Assembly: GCA_050747865.1 (NCBI GenBank)
Contig: JBOGJI010000328.1
Span: forward strand, 1-6,828
Source of the DNA: JBOGJI01 sp050747865
GTDB taxonomy: Bacteria > Acidobacteriota > Thermoanaerobaculia > Multivoradales > JAHEKO01
Direction of reading: 5' to 3'
Length of the DNA stretch: 6,828 nt
Position 1 is the stretch's first letter. The number at the start of each line of letters is the position of its first letter. Shown here in pieces: positions 1-5,094 of the stretch. The position numbers and the translations under genes are program-made. The notes below the pieces were generated by a model. The model was not told the origin of the DNA and did not search any database. It saw only the letters and a program-made list of their open reading frames with translations.

Positions 1-111
1 GCTGGCAAGGCGCGCTGACGCAGGCATAGCTGGGGCTATGTCGAGGAAGCGCAACGCCGCCAGCGGCGAAGAGGGCCGCGCAGATGGTGAAGCCATGTTG
101 GAGACACAACA
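1..111. other. Structured intergenic segment downstream of lptFG
   Basis: Noncoding stretch between the lptFG stop codon and the window edge. It can fold extensively. GCTGGC at 1-6 pairs with GCCAGC at 59-64, GGCG at 9-12 with CGCC at 55-58, and GCGC at 12-15 (sharing base 12) with GCGC at 49-52. A tight hairpin CATAGC-TGGG-GCTATG occupies 25-40. A further small hairpin CGCCG-CCAG-CGGCG is possible at 55-68, as an alternative pairing. GTTG and CAAC at 97-110 face each other next to the lptFG stop. No T-tract follows on either strand, so it is not a standard intrinsic terminator. The nested folding resembles a REP-like or other dispersed palindromic element, cut by the window edge, but copy number cannot be judged from one window. 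Confidence 0.4.
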
Positions 112-2457
112 CTAGGTCCGCACCCCCAGGAAGAGATACGCGGAGAGCAGGGCGAAGATGGTGTTGGGGCTCCACACGGCGACGGCGGGCGGCAGGGCGC
201 CGGTCTCGCCCAGGGTGCCGAAGAAGGCGTAGACGGCGTAGAAGACGATGCTCAAGACGACCGCCAGGCCGAGGCCGTAGAGGGCGCCGCGGCGGCCCAG
301 GCGGAAGGCGAAGGGAAGGGCGACGAAGGCCATCACCAGGGTGACGAGCGGGAAGGCGATCTTCTGGCGCAGCGACACCTCGAGCTCGGGAACCGGTTGG
401 CCGCTGTGGCGCAGGTCGCGCACATAGCGGCGCAGCTCGCGATAGCCCATCTGCTCGGGCGGCCGCACCTCGGTCATGAAGTAGTCGGGGGTTTCCGGCA
501 GGTCGGCGCGGATCGGGTTGGAGAAGGGGCGGAAGTCGACCACCGCCTTGCCGGAGAAGCGGCGCAGCCAGCCGTCGCTCAGCACCCAGCCGTCGTCGGT
601 GTAGCGGGCGGTTTGCGCGAACACCCGGCGGGTCAGGCGGTAGTCGGTGTCGAACTCGAAGACCTGGAGGCGGGTCAGCTCGGCCGGCTGGTCGCCGCGC
701 GGCGGCTGGAAGTACTGGTAGTTGTAGATGTGACGGCCGCGGCCGAACACCCATTGGCGGTCGGCGCGCAGGTAGGTGCGGGCCGCCGAGGTGCGGCCGC
801 GGATCGCGTCCGACAGCTCGCCGACCTTACGGTTCGCCGCCGGCAGCACCCAGAGCTGCAGCGCCACGCAGACGATCGCCACCAGGCTCACCGCCATCAG
901 CGCCGGAAGTGCCAGCCGGTAGACGCTGACGCCGAGCGCCTTGGAGGCGGTGACCTCGTTGGTGCGGGAGAGCAGGCTGAAGGTCACCAGGGTCGCCACC
1001 AGCACCGCGATCGGCGCGATGTCGAAGAAGATCTGCAGCGAGAAGTACTTGTAGTAGTTGAGGATGACGCCGAGCCCGGCGTCGGAGGCGAACAGGTGCC
1101 TGGCGCTCTCGGTCAGGTCTCCGACGACGTAGAGCACCATGGTGGAGAGGACGGCGATCACAAAGACGCCGGCGAACCGCCGCATGACGTAGCGATCCAT
1201 GAGGTTGGGGAAGCGGATGCGAGGTCGCGGCACACGCAGAACCAGCTTCGGCACGGGCCGGCGACGAGGACCCTTCGCCTCTATGGGCTTCGGCCGGCGG
1301 CTGAGGCGCGACCACAGGCCGGTGATTCCGATCCCACGCTCCCGATTGCGCCAGACGAGCAGAGCCAGGCCGATGGCGGTGAGCACGATGTTGGGCGCCC
1401 ACATGGCCAGCCACGGGGCCACCCGCCCGGCGATCGCCCCCTCCTCGCCGGCGCTCAGCATCACGTAGTAGAGGAGGATCACGGCCACGGACAGCGCGAA
1501 GCCGGAAGAGCGGCCGCCCCTGCGGCGGGTGATGCCCAGAGGCAGGGCGAGGAGCCCGAAGACCAGGCAGGCGACGGGGAAGGCGAACTTCTTGTGCACC
1601 TCCACGCGGGCGGCGTTGTGGATCTGCAGCGGGGTGTCCGGGTCGTGGATCCGTTCCTCGAGCTCGCTCAGGGTCATCGAGCGCACGCCCTTGGTGGCGC
1701 TGACCTTGGACTGCTGGTCGGACAGGAAGCGGTCCTGGAGGAGCTGCCGGGTGGATCCGGAGAAGCTCAGGTTGTAGCGGTCGGGCCGCTCGAACTCGAT
1801 CTTGTGCGTGTACGCGCTGTCGAGCTCCAGCACCAGGCGCTCGCCGTCCTCGCCGAGCAGCAGGGTGCCGGACTCGGCGATGGTGACCTGATGCTCCTGG
1901 CCTTCCGCGCCGTCGGCCACGAAGACGCCGCGCCAGCGCTTGCTCACCGGATCGTTGTCGAACACGTAGAGCACGTAGGGAGGCCACTGCTCGACGAAGA
2001 CCCGGGACTCGACGTGCTGCGACACCGTCTGCATGACGATCTCGAAGCGCAGCTCCTGCAGCGCGTTGTTGCCGCGCGGCAGCACGTAGACGGACAGGAA
2101 TCCGGTCACCAGGGTCAGCGCCAGGGAGAACGTCAGGACCGGCCGGTAGAGGCTCGACAGGCTGATACCGCAGGCGCGCAGCGCCGTGAGCTCGCTTTCG
2201 GCCGACAGACGACCGATGGCCACCAGGATGCCGAACAGCAGCGCCATCGGCACGGTCAACACCAGGACGCTGGGCATGTAGAACAGGAAGAGCTTGCCCA
2301 CCGTGGCAGCCGGCAGCCCGCGCCGGATGATCAGCTCGGCCGACTGGAACAGGAAGTGGATGAGCAGGATGAAGGTATAGATCAGCAGCCCCAGGGAGAA
2401 CGGCCCGAGGATCTCGCGCACCAGGTAGCGGTCGATGAGACGAAGGGGGCCTCGCAC
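112..2457 (-). CDS. Fused LptF-LptG lipopolysaccharide export permease
   Basis: Inner-membrane permease of the Lpt ABC transporter, which with the LptB ATPase extracts LPS from the inner membrane and passes it to the LptC/LptA bridge. The 781 residues are two YjgP/YjgQ units in tandem, about twice the usual 350-390. The first half (about 1-370) is LptF-like: three helices near 15-37, 54-80 and 105-126, a periplasmic beta-jellyroll region near 140-270, then three helices near 291-366. The second half (about 418-781) is LptG-like with helices near 428-446, 470-497, 513-540, 698-718, 725-747 and 758-778. Each half has the cytoplasmic coupling segment after helix 2 (SELTALRACGIS near 88-99, NEVTASKALGVS near 500-511). 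A basic, proline-rich linker (about 370-417) joins them and must be cytoplasmic. GTG at 2457 is the only usable start, because an in-frame TAA lies 12 bases upstream; no Shine-Dalgarno precedes it. The reading frame is intact across both halves, so this is a gene fusion rather than two genes. The family call is firm; assigning the halves to F and G rests on order and resemblance. Confidence 0.95.
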   Translation of the reverse strand: MRGPLRLIDRYLVREILGPFSLGLLIYTFILLIHFLFQSAELIIRRGLPAATVGKLFLFYMPSVLVLTVPMALLFGILVAIGRLSAESELTALRACGISLSSLYRPVLTFSLALTLVTGFLSVYVLPRGNNALQELRFEIVMQTVSQHVESRVFVEQWPPYVLYVFDNDPVSKRWRGVFVADGAEGQEHQVTIAESGTLLLGEDGERLVLELDSAYTHKIEFERPDRYNLSFSGSTRQLLQDRFLSDQQSKVSATKGVRSMTLSELEERIHDPDTPLQIHNAARVEVHKKFAFPVACLVFGLLALPLGITRRRGGRSSGFALSVAVILLYYVMLSAGEEGAIAGRVAPWLAMWAPNIVLTAIGLALLVWRNRERGIGITGLWSRLSRRPKPIEAKGPRRRPVPKLVLRVPRPRIRFPNLMDRYVMRRFAGVFVIAVLSTMVLYVVGDLTESARHLFASDAGLGVILNYYKYFSLQIFFDIAPIAVLVATLVTFSLLSRTNEVTASKALGVSVYRLALPALMAVSLVAIVCVALQLWVLPAANRKVGELSDAIRGRTSAARTYLRADRQWVFGRGRHIYNYQYFQPPRGDQPAELTRLQVFEFDTDYRLTRRVFAQTARYTDDGWVLSDGWLRRFSGKAVVDFRPFSNPIRADLPETPDYFMTEVRPPEQMGYRELRRYVRDLRHSGQPVPELEVSLRQKIAFPLVTLVMAFVALPFAFRLGRRGALYGLGLAVVLSIVFYAVYAFFGTLGETGALPPAVAVWSPNTIFALLSAYLFLGVRT

Positions 2458-2465
2458 GACAAGAG

Positions 2466-2493
2466 GTTACAGCCTGTAGAACCGAGGCGCCAA
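2466..2493 (-). promoter_or_regulatory. Putative sigma70-type promoter of lptFG
   Basis: On the minus strand a -35-like TTGGCG (2488-2493, 4 of 6 to TTGACA) is separated by 16 bp from a -10-like TGTAAC (2466-2471, 4 of 6 to TATAAT). Only 8 bases separate the -10 from the GTG start at 2457, so transcription would begin within a few bases of the start codon and the mRNA would be leaderless or nearly so. That fits the absence of a Shine-Dalgarno. It also implies lptFG can be transcribed separately from parAB. Moderate matches only. Confidence 0.45.
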
Positions 2494-2502
2494 GGCCCCG
2501 GG

Positions 2503-2583
2503 AGATTATGTAAAGTACAGGCGCGAGAACCCCGACAGCATGTAGCGGCGCCGTCGCCGACGCGCCTGCACTTTACATAATCT
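2503..2583. repeat. 81-bp element with 23-bp near-perfect inverted repeats
   Basis: Arms at 2503-2525 and 2561-2583 are reverse complements at 22 of 23 positions; the only mismatch is A at 2517 against C at 2569. They enclose a 35-bp GC-rich centre. Each arm starts with an AT-rich core, ATTATGTAAAGT, which stands out from the surrounding GC-rich sequence, and ends in CAGGCGCG. The element fills much of the 185-bp gap between parB and lptFG and ends 10 bp upstream of the putative lptFG -35. There is no T-tract after it on either strand. The core TTATGTAAAGT matches the XerD half of E. coli dif (TTATGTTAAAT) at 9 of 11 positions, but the arm spacing is far larger than a dif or core recombination site. 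Candidate identities are a MITE-like non-autonomous mobile element, a recombinase-related site, or a hairpin or operator. The repeat itself is certain; its role is not. Confidence 0.85.
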
Positions 2584-2642
2584 ATCTTATCGGACTCTGT
2601 ATCCGCAGGCGTTCCACGACCCCGAATCCGCCTCGGGATGCC

Positions 2643-3557
2643 CTATGCGCCGCTCTGCGCCGCGTTGCGGAGCTCTGCCAGGATCTCTTCCAGAGCGTCG
2701 ATGAGGTCGGTGCGGTCTACGGTGCTGCTGCTGAACGACAGGGCCACGCTATATCGCTTGTCGGGGGCCTTGAAGCGGAAAACGTGCGGCTTGCGGCTGC
2801 TCATCCCCGACGAGCGTCCCCGGACATCACCGCTGCGGCGCTGTTCGCGGCCCATCTCGCGGAGGTCGTCGCGCGACAGCCCCTGCTCGGCGACCTGCTC
2901 GATCGCGGCAATCATGGCTGCTTCGTCGTCTAGCTTGGCGATCTCGCGCAGGATGGTCTTGGAGCTGATGTCCAGCGCCTGGATGGCGTCGCGCACGCGT
3001 GGCGGGATGCTCAAGAGGGCCAGCGCCTCGGTGACGACCGTGCGCGCCCTGCCGACGCGCCGGCCGACCTCCGCCTGGGTGAGGCCGAGCCGCTCCATGA
3101 GGGCCCGGTAGCCCTCGGCCTCTTCGAACGGGGTGAGGTCCTTGCGCTGGAGGTTCTCGATCAGGGCGATCTCCAGGGCCTCGCCGTCGTCGACGTCCAG
3201 CTCGATCACCGGGACCTCGACCAGGCCGGCCCGCAGCGCGGCCTGGTAGCGGCGCTCGCCCGAGACGATGCGGAAGGGCGGCCGGCTCTCCTCGTCGCCG
3301 TCGCCGCTGGATTCGGGGTTGCGGCGGACGAGGATGGGCTCCAAGATGCCCCGATCCCCGATCGACTGGACGAGATCGTCCATCTCCCCCATCACCGACC
3401 GCGGCTGATTGGGGTCGGGCTCGAGGCTGTCGATCGGCACCCGCTTGCCCACCGGCTCGCCGTGACGGGACTCCAGCTGCTCGACGAAGTGGGTCTCGTG
3501 TCGCATGCGGACGCGTGTGGGCAGGCCTGCCTTCCGTTTCTCCTGGGCGTCAGACAC
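2643..3557 (-). CDS. parB: ParB/Spo0J-family chromosome partitioning protein
   Basis: CTP-dependent DNA-sliding clamp that loads at parS sites and works with ParA in replicon segregation. Seen in the 304 residues: a basic N-terminal tail (about 1-35) containing LPTRVRMRH; the ParB N-terminal domain from about 38, with the IDSLEPDPNQPR motif (42-53), the nucleotide-binding GERRYQAA (100-107) and ENLQRKDLTPFEEA (134-147); then a helix-turn-helix central domain around LTQAEVGRRVGRARTVV (159-175). Residues about 222-258 are a polar linker. The last 45 or so residues, beginning KPHVFRFKAPDKRYSVAL, form a short C-terminal segment with an amphipathic helix that may dimerise. In GERRYQAA a Gln stands where Spo0J has the final Arg of GERRxR. 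The GTG start at 3557 overlaps the parA stop by 8 bases and has a strong Shine-Dalgarno. Family call is firm; whether it serves the chromosome or another replicon cannot be seen here. Confidence 0.94.
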   Translation of the reverse strand: MSDAQEKRKAGLPTRVRMRHETHFVEQLESRHGEPVGKRVPIDSLEPDPNQPRSVMGEMDDLVQSIGDRGILEPILVRRNPESSGDGDEESRPPFRIVSGERRYQAALRAGLVEVPVIELDVDDGEALEIALIENLQRKDLTPFEEAEGYRALMERLGLTQAEVGRRVGRARTVVTEALALLSIPPRVRDAIQALDISSKTILREIAKLDDEAAMIAAIEQVAEQGLSRDDLREMGREQRRSGDVRGRSSGMSSRKPHVFRFKAPDKRYSVALSFSSSTVDRTDLIDALEEILAELRNAAQSGA

Positions 3558-4308
3558 GGCTCACCACCTCCTCGGAGAGCTTGTAGTACTGGAACGCTCC
3601 GCTCGAGCGCGGAGAGAAGGTAAAGATGGATTCGCGGTACGCGGGGCTCTCCTCCAGGCGCACGCTCTTGCTGATCACGGTCTTGAACAGCTTCTTGCCG
3701 AAGACCTTGCGGACCTGGGTGCGCACGTCGCGCGCCAGCCGGGTGCGCTTGTCGAACAGGGTCAGGAGCGCGCCCAGGATCTGCAGGTCGGGATTGGCCC
3801 GCGACTTGATCTTGTCGATCGTCTCCAGCAGGTCGTCGGTGCCTTCGAGGGCGTAGTAGCTGGCTTGGATGGGGATCAGGACGTGGCTCGCCGCGACCAG
3901 GGCGTTGACCGTGATCAGGCCGAGGGTCGGCGGCGTGTCGATGACGACGTAGTCGAAGTCCTTGTTGATGGCGGCCAGCCGGTCCCGCAGCCGGAAGTGC
4001 CCTTCGAAGTCCCCGAGCAGCTTGGCCTCCAGCTTGGCGAGCGCGATGCCCGAGGGGGCGACCCAGAGGTTCTCTACCTTCTCCGCCGGGACCAGGACGG
4101 TGTCGAACGGCGTCGAGCCGTCGAGCATCACGTCGTAGACCGTGCGCGGCAGCTCGTGGACCTCCACGAAAGACATCGAGCCGTTGGCCTGGGGATCGAG
4201 GTCGACGAGGAGGGTGCGCAAACCCTTCAGCGCCAGGGCGGCGGCGAGATTCACCGCGGTCGTGGTCTTTCCCACCCCTCCCTTCTGATTCGTGATCGCG
4301 ATGATCAT
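3550..4308 (-). CDS. parA: ParA/Soj-family partitioning ATPase
   Basis: Nucleoid-binding ATPase partner of ParB. ATP-bound dimers on DNA are displaced by ParB, moving the replicon. With the ATG at 4308 the product is 252 residues, the normal length for chromosomal-type ParA without an extra N-terminal DNA-binding domain. Seen: the deviant Walker A motif KGGVGKTT at 9-16 with its signature lysine, the LLVDLDPQANGS motif near 33-44, and the Walker B region YVVIDTPPTLG around 120-130. A GTG at 4338 would add ten residues (MRGRCSPVGS); relatives normally begin at the MIIAITNQKGG strand, so the ATG is preferred. Neither start has a convincing Shine-Dalgarno, and the GTG lies about 11 bases after a -10-like TACACT, so a near-leaderless GTG start is a real alternative. 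The stop overlaps parB by 8 bases. The upstream neighbour is the DUF151 gene, 139 bp away (109 bp from the GTG). Confidence 0.94.
   Translation of the reverse strand: MIIAITNQKGGVGKTTTAVNLAAALALKGLRTLLVDLDPQANGSMSFVEVHELPRTVYDVMLDGSTPFDTVLVPAEKVENLWVAPSGIALAKLEAKLLGDFEGHFRLRDRLAAINKDFDYVVIDTPPTLGLITVNALVAASHVLIPIQASYYALEGTDDLLETIDKIKSRANPDLQILGALLTLFDKRTRLARDVRTQVRKVFGKKLFKTVISKSVRLEESPAYRESIFTFSPRSSGAFQYYKLSEEVVSRV
3567..3572 (-). promoter_or_regulatory. Shine-Dalgarno of parB, inside the parA 3' end
   Basis: AGGAGG on the minus strand, 9 bases before the GTG at 3557. It decides the parB start and shows parB is translated as the second gene of a parA-parB operon, probably with translational coupling to parA. 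Confidence 0.8.
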
Positions 4309-4349
4309 GGAGCCGACCGGCGAGCAGCGACCTCTCACGGATCCAAGGA

Positions 4350-4378
4350 AGTGTACTACGGATCGGGAACCGGGGCCA
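4350..4378 (-). promoter_or_regulatory. Possible promoter of the parAB operon
   Basis: A minus-strand TACACT (4350-4355, 4 of 6 to TATAAT) lies 17 bp downstream of TGGCCC (4373-4378, only 3 of 6 to TTGACA). Transcription would start near 4342, giving about 4 bases before the alternative GTG at 4338 or about 34 before the ATG at 4308. The weak -35 makes this tentative; readthrough from the DUF151 gene is the alternative. Confidence 0.3.
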
Positions 4379-4408
4379 GGAAGGCGGACGCGGCTGCGTC
4401 GGCGGCAG

Positions 4409-4426
4409 ATGTCGGCGCGCCGACAT
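4409..4426. repeat. 18-bp perfect palindrome upstream of parA
   Basis: ATGTCGGCGCGCCGACAT is its own reverse complement over all 18 positions. It lies in the 139-bp gap between the DUF151 gene and parA, 30 bp upstream of the weak putative parA -35. It does not resemble the parS consensus, which centres on CACGTG. With no following T-run it is a poor terminator. A dimeric regulator site, for example autoregulation of parAB, is a reasonable guess; a stabilising hairpin at the 3' end of the upstream transcript is the other. Confidence 0.7.
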
Positions 4427-4447
4427 TCGTCGCAAGTGCAAGGGATC

Positions 4448-4960
4448 TCACATCTTGTACTTGCCGAGGTCGTCCGGATCGACCTCTTCCAGCCACTTCT
4501 TGAGGCGCTCCTCGTCGCCCGCCTGCAGGGTCAGCTCGATGGCCCGTGCCTTCTCGAGCACCGAGGGCAACACGTAGATCGGCGCCTCGGTGCGCAGCGC
4601 CAGGGCGATGGCATCGCTGGGACGGGAGTCGACGGCCAGCTCCCGCTGGCCGTCCAGCACCAGATAGATGCGGGCGTAGAACGTGTTCTCCTTGAGATCG
4701 GAGATCAGGATGCGCGCCACGACGCCGCCCAGCTCCTCCACCACGCTCTTCAGCAGATCGTGGGTCAGGGGCCGGGGTGTGGAGATGTTCTCCATCTGTA
4801 GGGCGATGGCGTTGGCCTCGAACAGGCCGATCCAGATCGGCAGCAGCACTCGGCCCTCCTCGTCCCGCAGCACCACGATCGGGGCGTTGGAGCTGGGGTC
4901 GAGCATCAGACCCCGGATCTCCATCCGGAGCGGCTGTTCCTCCTGCCGTTCTTCACTCAT
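4448..4960 (-). CDS. Bifunctional nuclease family (DUF151) protein
   Basis: A 170-residue soluble protein of the BFN/DUF151 family, named after a plant protein reported to have both RNase and DNase activity. The role of bacterial members is poorly established, so a nuclease activity here is only a family label. Seen: the opening strand MEIRGLMLDPSSNAPIVVL (13-31), then LLPIWIGLFEANAIALQ (39-55), the THDLLKSVVEELGG helix (66-79), and the most diagnostic stretch DSRPSDAIALALRTEAPIYV (111-130). The tail, rich in Lys/Trp/Glu and ending DDLGKYKM, is also typical of homologues. No signal peptide or membrane segment. The ATG at 4960 has no Shine-Dalgarno but sits directly after a good promoter, consistent with leaderless translation. 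An internal ATG at 4924, with AGGAGG 14 bases upstream, would remove 12 poorly conserved residues and is the alternative start. Confidence 0.92.
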   Translation of the reverse strand: MSEERQEEQPLRMEIRGLMLDPSSNAPIVVLRDEEGRVLLPIWIGLFEANAIALQMENISTPRPLTHDLLKSVVEELGGVVARILISDLKENTFYARIYLVLDGQRELAVDSRPSDAIALALRTEAPIYVLPSVLEKARAIELTLQAGDEERLKKWLEEVDPDDLGKYKM

Positions 4961-4969
4961 CGCGCAGCT

Positions 4970-4998
4970 ATTGTGCGCGACACGCGGCCGAGGGTCAA
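4970..4998 (-). promoter_or_regulatory. Sigma70-type promoter of the DUF151 gene, likely leaderless
   Basis: Minus-strand TTGACC (4993-4998, 5 of 6 to TTGACA), an exact 17-bp spacer, then CACAAT (4970-4975, 4 of 6 to TATAAT). Nine bases separate the -10 from the ATG at 4960, so transcription should start within about 0-3 bases of the ATG. This is the best promoter in the window. It supports the upstream ATG and explains the missing Shine-Dalgarno. Confidence 0.65.
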
Positions 4999-5011
4999 GG
5001 CGGCGCGCACG

Positions 5012-5094
5012 CAGGGATCGGGGGACAGGGATCAGGGGTCAGGAAGCAGGTGCATCGGCGCCCCTGACCCCTAGGCCCCTGACCCCTGCCCCTG
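5012..5094. repeat. Cluster of CAGGGRTC / GGGGTCAGG repeats with inverted arms
   Basis: On the plus strand CAGGGATC occurs at 5012-5019 and 5026-5033, followed by AGGGGTCAGG at 5034-5043. The opposite orientation follows: GCCCCTGACCCCT at 5060-5072, again at 5075-5087 (15-bp period), and a partial GCCCCTG at 5088-5094. AGGGGTCAGG at 5034-5043 is the exact reverse complement of 5063-5072, giving a 10-bp stem with a 19-base loop. The cluster covers the miaB stop codon and most of the gap before the DUF151 promoter. It could terminate or stabilise the miaB mRNA, but no T-tract follows. It looks like a dispersed low-complexity element; copy number elsewhere is unknown. Confidence 0.75.

Noticed and set aside
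1..96. Minus-strand frame from ATG at 96 open to the window edge (32 codons)
   Set aside because: No Shine-Dalgarno or homology, and the DNA is better explained by its strong secondary structure. A real gene cannot be excluded without sequence to the left.
827..1987. 386-codon minus-strand frame inside lptFG
   Set aside because: Alternate frame of the same strand, extremely Arg/Ala/Pro/Gly-rich and without motifs, overlapping a firmly identified gene.
397..2580. 727-codon open frame on the plus strand opposite lptFG
   Set aside because: It is antisense to a gene with clear homology and rich in His, Gln, Ala, Gly and Arg without recognisable motifs: a shadow frame typical of GC-rich DNA. Its stop falls by chance in the right arm of the inverted repeat.
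2503..2583. The inverted repeat as an intrinsic transcription terminator
   Set aside because: The stem is long, but neither strand has a T-run after it, and the loop is 35 bases, unlike a standard terminator.
2503..2583. The inverted repeat as a true dif or parS site
   Set aside because: dif needs two 11-bp arms about 6 bp apart and parS is a 16-bp palindrome centred on CACGTG. Here the XerD-like cores are separated by more than 50 bp and no CACGTG is present.
3505..4503. 332-codon open frame on the plus strand opposite parA
   Set aside because: Antisense to the conserved Walker motifs of ParA, with no family resemblance of its own.
5012..5094. CRISPR array
   Set aside because: The units are short, irregular, run in both orientations and have no spacers of uniform length.
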